Assembly: GCA_045659025.1 (NCBI GenBank)
Contig: JAZOWA010000027.1
Span: 1-23,988 of the forward strand
Direction of reading: 5' to 3'
From: SIG455 sp045659025
Lineage (GTDB): Bacteria > Bacillota > Clostridia > UMGS1810
Length of the DNA: 23,988 nt
Of the stretch, positions 1 to 9,102 are shown in pieces. The position numbers and the translations under genes were made by a program. How positions within the stretch are numbered: position 1 is the first letter of the stretch; the number at the start of each line of letters is the position of its first letter. A model generated the notes under the pieces. It was not told the origin of the DNA. It saw nothing but the letters and a program-made list of their open reading frames with translations, and did not search any database.

Positions 1-1
1 A

Positions 2-1090
2 ACCTGTTCGGCAGTATATACTACTAAACTCGTCAAAGGGGCACCCTTGCTCGTTACTAAAAATCACCTTACCGATGGTATGGCACAGGCGGGTATCTGT
101 AATAGCGGTAATGCCAACACCTGCAATGCCAACGGAGTGGAGATAGCAGAGAAGATGAGTGAAATCGTTTCATCCAAGCTCGGCATATCAGCTGATGATA
201 TTGTTGTTGCCTCCACAGGTGTAATCGGTCAGCCCCTTGATATTACTCCCATTGCCAATGGTATGGATGAGCTGGTATCAGGTCTTGGTGACCATAGTGA
301 CTATGCTGCAGAGGGCATAATGACCACCGATACAGTTAAGAAGGAAATCGCAGTAAGTTTCGAAATCGGTGGGGTAGAGTGCAAAATCGGCGGTATCGCC
401 AAGGGTTCAGGTATGATCCATCCCAATATGGCCACCATGCTGGTTTTCATCACCACCGACTGCGCTATCAGCAGTTCACTTTTGCAGAAGGCGCTTTCCA
501 CTGATATACAAAACACCTTCAATATGGTAAGTGTTGACGGTGACACTTCCACCAACGATATGGTTACAGTCCTTGCCAATGGTATGGCAGGCAATAAGGA
601 AATCACCACAGAGGGCGAGGATTTCGCTACATTTATGAAAGCGCTCAACACAGTTACAGTCCATCTTTGCAAAGAAATTGCAGGTGACGGCGAGGGTGCT
701 ACCAAGATGATAGAGTGCAATGTGTCAGGTGCATCCTCAGAATCAATCGCAAAGACCGTTGCAAAATCCGTTATCTGCTCATCCCTTACTAAAGCAGCAA
801 TGTTCGGTGCAGATGCCAACTGGGGCAGAGTACTCTGTGCTATCGGTTATAGCGGAGCAGATGTGGATGTCAATAAGATTGATGTTGCTTTCGTATCTCC
901 CAAGGGTGAACTCCCCGTATGCAAAAACGGTGCCGGAGTAGAATTCAGCGAAGAAAAAGCGAAGGAAATCCTTTTAGAGAAAGAAATCAATATAAATATC
1001 AATCTCAATTCAGGTGACGCATCTGCTACTGCGTGGGGATGCGACCTCACTTATGATTACGTTAAAATCAACGGCGACTACCGTACTTGA
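2..1090 (+). CDS. argJ: Bifunctional ornithine acetyltransferase / N-acetylglutamate synthase ArgJ, 5' end cut off by window
   Basis: ArgJ moves the acetyl group from N-acetylornithine to glutamate (the cyclic arginine pathway) and in many bacteria also makes acetylglutamate from acetyl-CoA. The reading frame is open from base 2 and contains no stop before 1090, so the gene starts upstream of the window; the TTG at 47 is internal. Visible family signatures are GICNSGNANTCNANG near the start and the autoprocessing site GSGMIHPNMATML. The Thr codon at 434-436 would be the N-terminal nucleophile of the beta chain after cleavage between Ala and Thr. The C-terminal part (WGCDLTYDYVKING) ends normally. 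Full-length relatives are about 400 residues, so roughly 40 are missing. It is followed 15 bases later by argB with a strong AGGAGG, so the two are co-transcribed. Monofunctional and bifunctional ArgJ cannot be told apart here. Confidence 0.96.
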   Translation, partial: TCSAVYTTKLVKGAPLLVTKNHLTDGMAQAGICNSGNANTCNANGVEIAEKMSEIVSSKLGISADDIVVASTGVIGQPLDITPIANGMDELVSGLGDHSDYAAEGIMTTDTVKKEIAVSFEIGGVECKIGGIAKGSGMIHPNMATMLVFITTDCAISSSLLQKALSTDIQNTFNMVSVDGDTSTNDMVTVLANGMAGNKEITTEGEDFATFMKALNTVTVHLCKEIAGDGEGATKMIECNVSGASSESIAKTVAKSVICSSLTKAAMFGADANWGRVLCAIGYSGADVDVNKIDVAFVSPKGELPVCKNGAGVEFSEEKAKEILLEKEINININLNSGDASATAWGCDLTYDYVKINGDYRT

Positions 1091-1105
1091 TAGGAGGCAG
1101 AATAT

Positions 1106-1972
1106 ATGAAAATTTCCAATCCCGAGAGAGCGAGAATACTTGTTAACGCTCTTCCGTATATTCAGGAATATAACGGCAAAATAGTGGTTATCAAATACGG
1201 TGGCAATGCTATGATCAACGAAGATCTCAAAGACTCCGTAGTCCACGATATAGTGCTTTTGCGCCTTATAGGTGTGAAGGTGGTTCTCGTGCATGGTGGC
1301 GGCCCCGAGATAACCGATATGCTCAGCCGTGTAGGTAAAGAGACTCAGTTTGTAGACGGCCTCAGGGTTACCGATAAGGAGACTGCCGAGATTACCCAGA
1401 TGGTACTTTCAGGTAAAATCAGCAAGACCTTGGTTAACCTTCTTGAATGTTGCGGTGGTAAAGCCGTGGGCATTTCAGGTGTTGATGGTCATATGATAAA
1501 GGCAGAGATGAAAAATGACAAACTGGGCTATGTAGGTAAGATTACCGAGATAAACCCCCAGATAATCCTTGATGTGCTTGAAAAGGGTTATATCCCCGTA
1601 GTATCCACTATCGGTTGTGATGACGAGGGCAATATCTTCAATATCAATGCCGACACCGCTGCTGCCAAGATTGCAGGTGCGCTCAAGGCAGAGAGTCTTA
1701 TCTCTCTTACAGATATAAGCGGAATTTTGATGGATAAAAACGATCCCGATACCCTTATCTCACATATCACAGTAAGCGAGACAGATAAGCTTATTTCCGA
1801 AGGCATCATCTCCGATGGTATGATTCCCAAGGTGGAATGTTGCACCACCGCCATTAAAGACGGTGTTAAAAAGGTGTTTATCATCGACGGAAGAATCCCT
1901 CATGCATTGCTTATAGAGACTCTTACCGATGAAGGTATCGGCACTATGTTTGAAGGTGATATAAATGACTGA
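1106..1972 (+). CDS. argB: Acetylglutamate kinase ArgB
   Basis: This cytosolic enzyme phosphorylates N-acetylglutamate with ATP, the second step of arginine synthesis. The 288-residue length is typical of the amino acid kinase family. VIKYGGNAM (catalytic Lys30) and VLVHGGGPEI (residues 61-69) bind ATP phosphates and substrate, and GLRVTD (Arg87) lies in the substrate site. The N-terminal extension with ALPYIQEY (residues 15-22) resembles the extra helix that arginine-inhibited hexameric kinases carry, so feedback inhibition by arginine is likely (inference). The ATG at 1106 is fixed by AGGAGG at 1092-1097. The last eight bases overlap the start of argD (ATGACTGA), suggesting translational coupling. 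Confidence 0.97.
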   Translation: MKISNPERARILVNALPYIQEYNGKIVVIKYGGNAMINEDLKDSVVHDIVLLRLIGVKVVLVHGGGPEITDMLSRVGKETQFVDGLRVTDKETAEITQMVLSGKISKTLVNLLECCGGKAVGISGVDGHMIKAEMKNDKLGYVGKITEINPQIILDVLEKGYIPVVSTIGCDDEGNIFNINADTAAAKIAGALKAESLISLTDISGILMDKNDPDTLISHITVSETDKLISEGIISDGMIPKVECCTTAIKDGVKKVFIIDGRIPHALLIETLTDEGIGTMFEGDIND

Positions 1973-3122
1973 TGTATTTTTGACGGACAAAAAATACGTT
2001 GCAAACACCTACGCCCGATTCCCCGTTAATATAGTAGGGGGCAAGGGGTCTGAAGTAGTTGATTGTGACGGCAAGAAATATATTGATTTGGGCAGCGGTA
2101 TTGCGGTTAATATCTTTGGTATTGCCGATAGCGAATGGACAAGTGCGGTGACCTCCCAGCTTGGCAAGTTCCAGCACACTTCCAACCTTTACTACTCCGA
2201 GCCCTGTGCGGTTTTGGCACAGAAGCTTTGCGAGAGAACAGGTATGAAAAAGGTGTTCTTTTCCAATTCAGGTGCCGAGGCCAATGAAACCGCTATCAAA
2301 GTAGCAAGAAAATATGCGTCGGACAAAAAAGGCAAAGATGCATATAAGATTATTACTCTTAACAATAGTTTTCACGGCAGAACTCACACAACTTTGGCGG
2401 CTACGGGTCAGGATACCTTCCACGAGCATTTCCTTCCCCTTACCGAGGGTTTTGTGCATATAGAGCCCACAGTTGATGAGCTTTACTCTGCGGTAGATGA
2501 TTCTACCGCTGCAATTATGTTTGAACTTGTCCGTGGCGAAGGCGGAGTGCTTCCTTTGGATAAAGAGTTCGTTGATGCTATGGTTAAAATCGCAACAGAG
2601 AAAGATCTTCTTCTCATGGCAGACGAGGTGCAGACAGGTAATGGCAGAACGGGTGAGCTTTATGCCTTTATGAATTACGGCATCACTCCCGATGTGGTGA
2701 CTACTGCAAAAGGTCTTGGTGGCGGACTTCCCATTGGTGCCACAATGCTGGGTGAGAAGGTGCAGGATATCTTCACCCCGGGTCTTAACGGCTCTACCTT
2801 CGGCGGCAATCCCGTTTGCTGTGCAGGTGCAATCAATGTGATTGACCGCATAGATGATAAACTCCTCAAAGAAGTCAAGGAAAAATCCGACTATATCTTC
2901 AACACCCTTTCAGGTGCTGACGGTATTGAGGGTGTGACGGGCCTCGGCCTTATGATTGGTATCAAGACTGTAAAGGATGCCAAGGAAGTAGTTGCAAAAT
3001 GTATGGAAAAGGGTGTTTTAGCCCTCACCGCCAAGGATAAGGTACGACTTTTACCTGCCCTTAATATCCCCTTTGATATGCTCAAAGAGGCGATTGAAAT
3101 ACTTAAAGATGTTTGTGCCTGA
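1965..3122 (+). CDS. argD: Acetylornithine aminotransferase ArgD
   Basis: ArgD is a class III pyridoxal-phosphate aminotransferase that converts N-acetylglutamate semialdehyde to N-acetylornithine, with glutamate as amino donor. The 385-residue protein shows the cofactor phosphate motif NSGAEANE (residues 101-108), the aspartate of MADEVQTG (Asp220) that contacts the pyridine ring, and the Schiff-base lysine in TTAKGLGGGLPIGA (Lys249). The N-terminal NTYARFPV is typical of ArgD and argues against the related GABA and ornithine aminotransferases. The start overlaps the argB stop by 8 bases, so translation is probably coupled. In other bacteria ArgD also serves as succinyldiaminopimelate aminotransferase in lysine synthesis; nothing here tests that. 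Confidence 0.95.
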   Translation: MTDVFLTDKKYVANTYARFPVNIVGGKGSEVVDCDGKKYIDLGSGIAVNIFGIADSEWTSAVTSQLGKFQHTSNLYYSEPCAVLAQKLCERTGMKKVFFSNSGAEANETAIKVARKYASDKKGKDAYKIITLNNSFHGRTHTTLAATGQDTFHEHFLPLTEGFVHIEPTVDELYSAVDDSTAAIMFELVRGEGGVLPLDKEFVDAMVKIATEKDLLLMADEVQTGNGRTGELYAFMNYGITPDVVTTAKGLGGGLPIGATMLGEKVQDIFTPGLNGSTFGGNPVCCAGAINVIDRIDDKLLKEVKEKSDYIFNTLSGADGIEGVTGLGLMIGIKTVKDAKEVVAKCMEKGVLALTAKDKVRLLPALNIPFDMLKEAIEILKDVCA

Positions 3123-3169
3123 TTGGCAATTATGCTTTTCCGCCTCAGGCAAAGACAGGAGGTAACGAT

Positions 3170-4159
3170 ATGAACTTAAAAGGCAGAGACTTTTTGAAAT
3201 TGCTGGATTTCACTCCCGAGGAAATCGGCTATCTTATAGACTTTTCCGCAGAGCTCAAGGATAAGAAAAAGAAGGGCATTCCCCATCGTCTTTGCGAGGG
3301 CAAGAATATCGCCCTGATTTTTGAGAAGACCAGTACCCGCACACGTTGCAGCTTTGAGGTTGCGGCATACGATTTGGGTATGGGTGCCACATTTCTTGAC
3401 CCCACCGCTTCCCAGATAGGCAAGAAGGAGAGTATAGCAGACACCGCAAGAGTACTTTCGTCTATTTATGACGGTATTGAGTACCGCGGTTTCGGTCAGG
3501 AGATTGTGGAGGAGTTGGCGGAGTATTCCAAAGTTCCCGTGTGGAACGGACTCACCAATGAATTCCACCCCACACAGATTATTGCAGATCTTCTCACTAT
3601 CAAAGAGAAGTTCGGATACTTAAAGGGTATCAACTTCGTGTATATGGGTGATTCCCGTTATAACATGGGCAATTCCCTTATGGTAGGTTGTGCCAAGATG
3701 GGTCTTAATTTCACAGCTTGCTGTCCCGAGAAATACTTCCCCGACAAAGCCCTTATCGCCGAGTGCGAGAAGGTAGCAAAAGAGAGTGGTGCAGTACTTA
3801 GGTTTGAGACCGACACAGCCAAAGCGGTAAAGGATGCAGACGTTATCTATACAGATGTATGGGTATCCATGGGCGAACCCGAATCCGTATGGAAAGAGCG
3901 TATTGAAGAGCTCTCTCCCTATCAGGTAAACACCGCCCTTATGAATTCAACCGGCAAGGATACCACCATATTCATGCATTGCCTCCCTGCCTTCCACGAC
4001 CTCAAGACCACCGTGGGCAAAGAAATGGGCGAGAAGTTCGGCAGAGCCGATATGGAGGTTACTGACGAGGTGTTCGAGAGTAAGGCGTCAGTTGTGTTTG
4101 ACGAGGCAGAGAACAGAATGCACGCCATCAAGGCAATTATCGCCGCGACTATCGCTTGA
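3170..4159 (+). CDS. argF: Ornithine carbamoyltransferase ArgF
   Basis: ArgF joins carbamoyl phosphate and ornithine to form citrulline. The frame is open from 3113, but I place the start at the ATG at 3170. A strong AGGAGGT lies 6 bases before it, and MNLKGRDFLKLLDF matches the usual N-terminus, which gives 329 residues, the normal family length. Carbamoyl-phosphate residues are in FEKTSTRTR (51-59) and HPTQ (133-136). The SMGE segment (233-236) and HCLPAFHD (270-277) form the ornithine site and mark the protein as ornithine rather than aspartate carbamoyltransferase. It is the last gene of the operon, 47 bases after argD, and is followed by a terminator at 4177-4212. A catabolic role cannot be excluded from sequence, but the argJBD context points to biosynthesis. 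Confidence 0.96.
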   Translation: MNLKGRDFLKLLDFTPEEIGYLIDFSAELKDKKKKGIPHRLCEGKNIALIFEKTSTRTRCSFEVAAYDLGMGATFLDPTASQIGKKESIADTARVLSSIYDGIEYRGFGQEIVEELAEYSKVPVWNGLTNEFHPTQIIADLLTIKEKFGYLKGINFVYMGDSRYNMGNSLMVGCAKMGLNFTACCPEKYFPDKALIAECEKVAKESGAVLRFETDTAKAVKDADVIYTDVWVSMGEPESVWKERIEELSPYQVNTALMNSTGKDTTIFMHCLPAFHDLKTTVGKEMGEKFGRADMEVTDEVFESKASVVFDEAENRMHAIKAIIAATIA

Positions 4160-4176
4160 TTTTGGATCTATAACAC

Positions 4177-4212
4177 AAAACCGTTTGTCATATACAGGGC
4201 AAGCGGTTTTTT
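4177..4212 (+). terminator. Intrinsic terminator of the arginine operon
   Basis: An 11-bp stem with one G-U pair (AAAACCGTTTG / CAAGCGGTTTT) encloses a 12-base loop and runs into a T tract, 17 bases after the argF stop. Confidence 0.85.
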
Positions 4213-4235
4213 AATGCCAAATTTCGTGTGTGCTA

Positions 4236-4264
4236 TTGAATTATTTATATTATAGTGATATAAT
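4236..4264 (+). promoter_or_regulatory. Vegetative promoter of the recJ-recG transcription unit
   Basis: TTGAAT (4236-4241) and TATAAT (4259-4264) are separated by exactly 17 bases, and TG at 4256-4257 makes an extended -10. It lies in an AT-rich gap after the argF terminator. The expected transcript start is near 4271, giving a leader of about 30 bases before recJ. This is the only convincing promoter I see before the recG terminator. Confidence 0.85.
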
Positions 4265-4301
4265 AAATTATTAATATTATATTAAAAGGGGGCAAAGCCG
4301 A

Positions 4302-6257
4302 ATGTCAAAATTCAAATGGATAATAGCAGATCACAGCCGGGAATCAATTTCGGAGATTGCCCATGCAAATAATGTGCCGAAATTTATGGCGGCTACCCTT
4401 ATCACCCGTAACCTTACAGACCGTGACAGTATCGCCCGCTTTATGCGTTGCGAGGCAACCTCGTTCCATAATCCTTATCTTTTGAAGGGTATGGATGAAG
4501 CGGTAGAGAGGATAGATCAGGCGATAGAAGATGGTGAGAAGATTACCGTATTTGGTGACTATGATGCCGACGGTGTGACTGCCGCGTATATAATCTACAC
4601 TTATCTTAAGGATAAGACCAATAACATTGATTATTACATCCCCGACCGCACCGATGAAGGTTATGGCCTCAGTGAATCTGCCATAGATTCTCTTAAAGGC
4701 ACCACACTCATCATCACCGTTGATACGGGAATAACCGCCTTTGAGCAGGTTAAGTATGCAAAGGGCAAGGGAATAGATGTCATAATCACCGACCACCATA
4801 CTCCCTTGGACGAAATTCCTGATGCGGTGGCGGTTATCAATCCCAAGCAGGCAGATTGCACCTACCCCTATAAATCCCTTGCAGGTGTAGGCGTTGCATT
4901 CAAGTTGGTTTACGCTCTGTCCGATTGTGATAAGGCGGTATTTGACCGCTATTCCCATATAGCCGCTATCGGCACTATTGCCGACCTTGCAGAGCTTACG
5001 GGGGAGAACCGCTATATCGTTCAGTGCGGTCTTGGCCGTCTTCGTATAACAGATAATATGGGTATAAGAGCGCTCTTTGATGTGGCATCTATTGACCGCA
5101 ATAATATCAGCGCATCCACTATCAGTTTCTCCGTAGGTCCTATGCTCAATGCCACGGGCCGTATCTCCAGCGCCTATACATCCTTGGAACTTCTGCTTAG
5201 CAAAAGCCGTGAGGAAGCCACTGCCCTTGCAGGCCAGATAGTCAGTGATAACGAACTCCGCAAGAGCGAGGAGAGGGCAATCACCGAGCAAGTGCTCGAG
5301 CTTATTGAGTCCACTGATGTGAAGGATGACAGCGTTTTGGTTGTAAGCGGTAAGGATTGGCATCATGGTGTAATAGGTATCGTTTCTTCAAGGGTGACGG
5401 AGCGATATTATAAACCCTCGGTGATTATCTCCACCGACGGAGTTGAGGGTAAGGCCTCATCCAGAAGTATAGAGGGTTTTAACCTCTTTGAAGCTATCAA
5501 CGCTTGTAGTGATGACCTCGTTAAATTCGGCGGTCATATTATGGCGGCAGGCCTCACTATTGAAGATGGCAAGATAGCGGACTTCCGCAAGCATATCAAC
5601 GAATACTCCGCACCACTCCTTACAGAAGATATCCTCACACCCAAGCTTTATATTGATTGCGAGATAGATATGGCAGAGTTTGATGTTAAAAACATCTCCT
5701 GCCTCAAGACCTTTGAACCCTGCGGTATAGGAAACAGAACCCCCACATACTGTATATGCGGAGCAACTGTGCGTAATATTAAAATATCAAAGGCCCACGC
5801 TTTCTTGAATCTTGAGAAGGATGGATACATATTCACAGCCCCTGCTTTTAATATGGCGGAGGAGTTTGTCAATACCGGCACGGGTGATGTGATAGATATT
5901 GCGGGCGTACTTAATATCAATGAATTCAACGGCTCTGCATCACCCCAGATGATAGTCAAGGATTGGCGCTATGCCGACACCTACACCATCAGCCGTGATG
6001 ATGTTGCCCAGGTATATAAACTTCTCTACACCTGTGAGGGCATGGTTGACAGAGGATATATGAAGTCGTTTTTGCAGGGTGTAAGCCCGTACAAAGCGGT
6101 TATATGTATGAAAGTGTTGGAAGAACTTAAAATAATCGAAGAACTCTACACCGAGGGTGAATTCATCACCTTTGCAAGGGGTGATAATTTCAAGGTTAAG
6201 ACAGAGCTTGAAAGATCACCTTTGTATATGAAACATTCAGTAGAAGGGAGGCGGTAA
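4302..6257 (+). CDS. recJ: Single-stranded-DNA-specific 5'-3' exonuclease RecJ
   Basis: RecJ degrades single-stranded DNA 5' to 3' in recombinational and mismatch repair. The DHH phosphoesterase domain shows its metal ligands in order: VFGDYDADG (residues 83-91), TVDTGIT (139-145) and TDHHTP (163-168), then GVGVAFKL and IGTIADLAEL. The DHHA1 domain carries WHHGVIGIVSSR (353-364) and KFGGHIMAAG (408-417), followed by an OB-like segment (about 440-545). At 651 residues it is shorter than the roughly 790-residue Bacillus protein and appears to have only a short C-terminal domain (about 550-640). It starts with ATG at 4302 after AAAAGGGGG. First gene of the unit; its stop is 2 bases before the rel start, and the rel ribosome binding site lies inside recJ. 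Confidence 0.95.
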   Translation: MSKFKWIIADHSRESISEIAHANNVPKFMAATLITRNLTDRDSIARFMRCEATSFHNPYLLKGMDEAVERIDQAIEDGEKITVFGDYDADGVTAAYIIYTYLKDKTNNIDYYIPDRTDEGYGLSESAIDSLKGTTLIITVDTGITAFEQVKYAKGKGIDVIITDHHTPLDEIPDAVAVINPKQADCTYPYKSLAGVGVAFKLVYALSDCDKAVFDRYSHIAAIGTIADLAELTGENRYIVQCGLGRLRITDNMGIRALFDVASIDRNNISASTISFSVGPMLNATGRISSAYTSLELLLSKSREEATALAGQIVSDNELRKSEERAITEQVLELIESTDVKDDSVLVVSGKDWHHGVIGIVSSRVTERYYKPSVIISTDGVEGKASSRSIEGFNLFEAINACSDDLVKFGGHIMAAGLTIEDGKIADFRKHINEYSAPLLTEDILTPKLYIDCEIDMAEFDVKNISCLKTFEPCGIGNRTPTYCICGATVRNIKISKAHAFLNLEKDGYIFTAPAFNMAEEFVNTGTGDVIDIAGVLNINEFNGSASPQMIVKDWRYADTYTISRDDVAQVYKLLYTCEGMVDRGYMKSFLQGVSPYKAVICMKVLEELKIIEELYTEGEFITFARGDNFKVKTELERSPLYMKHSVEGRR

Positions 6258-6259
6258 AT

Positions 6260-8449
6260 ATGGCAGAATCTTATGAGAAATTATATGAGCAACTTTGCGA
6301 CACCTTGAGAAAAAAAGATGCCAAGGTGAATTTTGATATGGTTGAAAAGGCGTATAAGGTTGCCCTTGATGCCCATAAAGAACAGAAGAGAATATCGGGT
6401 ATGCCCTATGTACTGCATCCTCTGTCTGTGGCGCTTACTGTTGCCGAGCTTGACCTTGACTGGCACTCGGTGTGTGCAGCTCTTTTACATGATGTGGTAG
6501 AGGATACCGATTCCACCATAGAGGATATCCGCGACACCTTTGGCGACGTTGTTGCCGAGTTGGTTGACGGTGTCACCAAGCTTGATAAAATCCAGTATAG
6601 CGACAAAGAAGAACGTGAGATGGAGAATCTCCGCAAGATGTTCCTTGCCATGGCAAAGGATATCCGAGTTATTATCATCAAGTTTGCAGACCGTCTCCAC
6701 AATATGACCACCCTTATCAGTATGTCCGAGGAGAAGCAGAGGGAGAAAGCGAGAGAGACTCTCAATATCTTTGCCCCCCTTGCTCACCGTCTCGGTATGT
6801 ATAAAATCAAATGGGAGCTTGAGGACTTGTCCTTAAAGTATATTGACCCCATTGCCTATTACGAGATAGTAGAGGGTATTTCACAGAAACGTCAGGAGAG
6901 GGAAGAGTTTATAGCCACTATCAAATCCACCCTCCGCACTAAGCTCAATAATCTTAACATCAACTGCAACATAGACGGCAGACCGAAGCATTTTTACAGT
7001 ATCTATCGCAAGATGTTCACCCAGAACAAGACTTTGGATCAGATATATGATTTGTTTGCGGTGCGTATAATCACCGATACCGTGGCGGATTGCTATGCCG
7101 CATTGGGTGCTGCCCATGAGCTTTATATCCCCATGCCGGGCAGATTCAAAGACTATATCGCAATGCCCAAACCCAATATGTATCAGTCCCTTCATACCAC
7201 CGTTATTGGCCCCAGCGGTATTCCCTTTGAGATACAGATACGTACCAAAGAGATGCATGCTGTAGCAGAGAATGGTATCGCTGCCCATTGGAAGTACAAA
7301 AGCGGTGGTGAAGTTGATAAAAGTATGGAGGAAAGTCTTGCATGGGTTAAGCAACTTCTCGAGATGCAGAAGGATGCTACCGACGAGGAGGAATTCATCT
7401 CCTCACTTAAGATTGATCTCTTCACCGATCAGGTGTTTGTATTCACCCCCAAGGGTGATGTTATGAGCTTCCCCGCAGGTGCTACCCCTATCGATTTTGC
7501 ATTCAGTATTCATAGTGCGGTAGGATGTAAGATGCAGGGTGCCAAGGTAAACGGCAAAATCGTTCCCCTTGACTACGCTATGCAAAATGGTGATATCGTA
7601 GAGGTTATCACATCCTCTGCAATCCACGGGCCTAACCTTGACTGGCTCAAGATAGTCAAGACCAGCCAGGCCAGAAATAAAATCAATCAATGGTTCAAGA
7701 AAGAAAACCGTGATGCAAATATCATCCGCGGCAGAGAAGCTATTGAACGTGAAATCAAAAGGCAGGCCCTCACTGAGTATGACCTTATGCGCCCCGAGTA
7801 TATGGATCCCCTTATCAGACGTTATGGTTTCAAGACCTACGAGGATATGTATTCTGCGGTGGGCTTTGGCGGTATGCCCGTAAATAAGGTTATATCCCGT
7901 CTTAAAGAGGAATACCGCAAGGATTCCGCGACCGATGCAGACCTTCCCATTGAGGCTATAGAAATCAAAAAACCCACCAAGAAGACCAAGGCTAATAGCG
8001 GTATAGTGGTAGAGGGTATTGATTCCTGCCTTATCCGTTATGCAGGTTGTTGTAATCCTGTGCCTGGTGATAAGATTATCGGTTATATCACAAGGGGCAG
8101 GGGCGTGTCCATACACCGTCAGGATTGTACCAATATTGCCAATGCATATATGGACGAGACGGAGAAGGCGCGTCTTATAGATGTATCCTGGGAACTCAAC
8201 AAGGAGGTTTCCTTCGTATCCAATCTCAAGATTGTGGCAAACGACAGAACGGGTGTTATATTGGATATCACCAATATCCTTGCCACATTGAAGGTGTCGC
8301 TCAAGGCAATCAACGCCCGTGCCACCAAGGACAATATTGCTATTGTGGAGATTTCTTTAGAGGTTTCAGACACCGAACAGCTTGAGAAGGTTATAAACAA
8401 ACTCTCCGCCATAAGCGGTGTTATTGAGGTAACTCGTAATACAAACTGA
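6260..8449 (+). CDS. rel: Bifunctional (p)ppGpp synthetase/hydrolase (Rel/SpoT family)
   Basis: This enzyme makes and destroys the alarmone (p)ppGpp in the stringent response. The HD hydrolase domain is intact: His53, HDVVEDT (residues 77-83) and FADRLHN (142-148). The synthetase domain has RPKHFYSIYRK (241-251), DLFAVRII (264-271), and YQSLHTT with EIQIRT (308-329). The RFKD motif (295-298) is the RXKD form that marks bifunctional enzymes rather than EXDD RelA. A TGS domain (about 390-450), a Cys/His-rich segment with GCCNPVPGD, and a C-terminal ACT domain (about 655-729) follow; these are the ribosome-sensing half. The 729-residue length is usual. GGGAGGCGG before the ATG at 6260 overlaps the end of recJ. 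A recJ-rel neighbourhood is common in Firmicutes. Confidence 0.96.
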   Translation: MAESYEKLYEQLCDTLRKKDAKVNFDMVEKAYKVALDAHKEQKRISGMPYVLHPLSVALTVAELDLDWHSVCAALLHDVVEDTDSTIEDIRDTFGDVVAELVDGVTKLDKIQYSDKEEREMENLRKMFLAMAKDIRVIIIKFADRLHNMTTLISMSEEKQREKARETLNIFAPLAHRLGMYKIKWELEDLSLKYIDPIAYYEIVEGISQKRQEREEFIATIKSTLRTKLNNLNINCNIDGRPKHFYSIYRKMFTQNKTLDQIYDLFAVRIITDTVADCYAALGAAHELYIPMPGRFKDYIAMPKPNMYQSLHTTVIGPSGIPFEIQIRTKEMHAVAENGIAAHWKYKSGGEVDKSMEESLAWVKQLLEMQKDATDEEEFISSLKIDLFTDQVFVFTPKGDVMSFPAGATPIDFAFSIHSAVGCKMQGAKVNGKIVPLDYAMQNGDIVEVITSSAIHGPNLDWLKIVKTSQARNKINQWFKKENRDANIIRGREAIEREIKRQALTEYDLMRPEYMDPLIRRYGFKTYEDMYSAVGFGGMPVNKVISRLKEEYRKDSATDADLPIEAIEIKKPTKKTKANSGIVVEGIDSCLIRYAGCCNPVPGDKIIGYITRGRGVSIHRQDCTNIANAYMDETEKARLIDVSWELNKEVSFVSNLKIVANDRTGVILDITNILATLKVSLKAINARATKDNIAIVEISLEVSDTEQLEKVINKLSAISGVIEVTRNTN

Positions 8450-8466
8450 TCACATAGGATGATTTT

Positions 8467-9084
8467 ATGATACTCAAAGTATTGACATTAGGCGATCTCG
8501 CCACTAACTGCTATATATTAGCAGATGAGCAGTCCAAGGAATGTGCAGTATTCGACCCTGCCGCAGAAGCGGGCAGGATAGCCGATGCGGTTGATGCTTG
8601 CGGATTCAAGGTTAAATATATAATCCTCACTCACACCCATATAGACCATATCTCTGCTTTAGACGAGCTTAAAGGTATGACGGGTGGAGAGGTTGCATTG
8701 CATACTGCCGAGTCAGATTCTCTGAACTCGGATGCAGATACAATGTCTTTTATCATAGGCACATCTGCTCCTACTACACGGGCAGATATAAGGTTAAATC
8801 ATGGTGACACCCTTTTCCTCGGCAACACACAGTTAAAGATTTTTCACACCCCGGGTCATACAGTAGGCGGTATCAGTGTGCTCTGCGGTGATATTCTGAT
8901 TTCGGGTGACACTTTGTTTCACGAATCTATCGGCAGGACAGATTTTAGAGGCGGAGATTTTGATACCCTCATATCCTCTGTTAAGGAGCACCTTTTCACC
9001 CTTGATGGTGATACCAAGGTTTACCCCGGTCACGGCCCTGCCACCACCATAGGCCACGAGATATGCTACAACCCCTTTTTCTGA
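8467..9084 (+). CDS. Metallo-beta-lactamase-fold hydrolase, glyoxalase II-like
   Basis: This 205-residue protein is a complete small metallo-beta-lactamase-fold hydrolase of the glyoxalase II-like (YqgX-like) group. Metal-binding residues are in THTHIDH (residues 55-61), His131 of TPGHTVGG, Asp148 of SGDTLF and His189 of PGHGPAT. It has no signal peptide and should be cytosolic. The single-domain length, without a glyoxalase II C-terminal helical substrate domain, means the substrate cannot be named; thioester hydrolysis is the usual guess. It begins 17 bases after rel, with a modest AGGATG before the ATG. A homologous gene often sits downstream of rel in Firmicutes, and the link to the neighbouring pathways is unknown. 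Confidence 0.85.
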   Translation: MILKVLTLGDLATNCYILADEQSKECAVFDPAAEAGRIADAVDACGFKVKYIILTHTHIDHISALDELKGMTGGEVALHTAESDSLNSDADTMSFIIGTSAPTTRADIRLNHGDTLFLGNTQLKIFHTPGHTVGGISVLCGDILISGDTLFHESIGRTDFRGGDFDTLISSVKEHLFTLDGDTKVYPGHGPATTIGHEICYNPFF

Positions 9085-9102
9085 TATGCGGAGAATACGA
9101 AT

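Noticed and set aside
3113..3169. Upstream extension of argF to the ATG at 3113
   Set aside because: It would overlap argD and add 19 residues unlike the family, while the ATG at 3170 has a strong AGGAGGT and the normal N-terminus.
4344..5366. Long open frame (340 codons) on the - strand inside recJ
   Set aside because: It is antisense to the DHH/DHHA1 coding region, whose motifs are all on the + strand; the translation has no recognisable domain and no ribosome binding site context of its own.
7403..8116. Open frame of 237 codons on the - strand inside rel
   Set aside because: It lies antisense to the TGS and following domains of rel; no family features.
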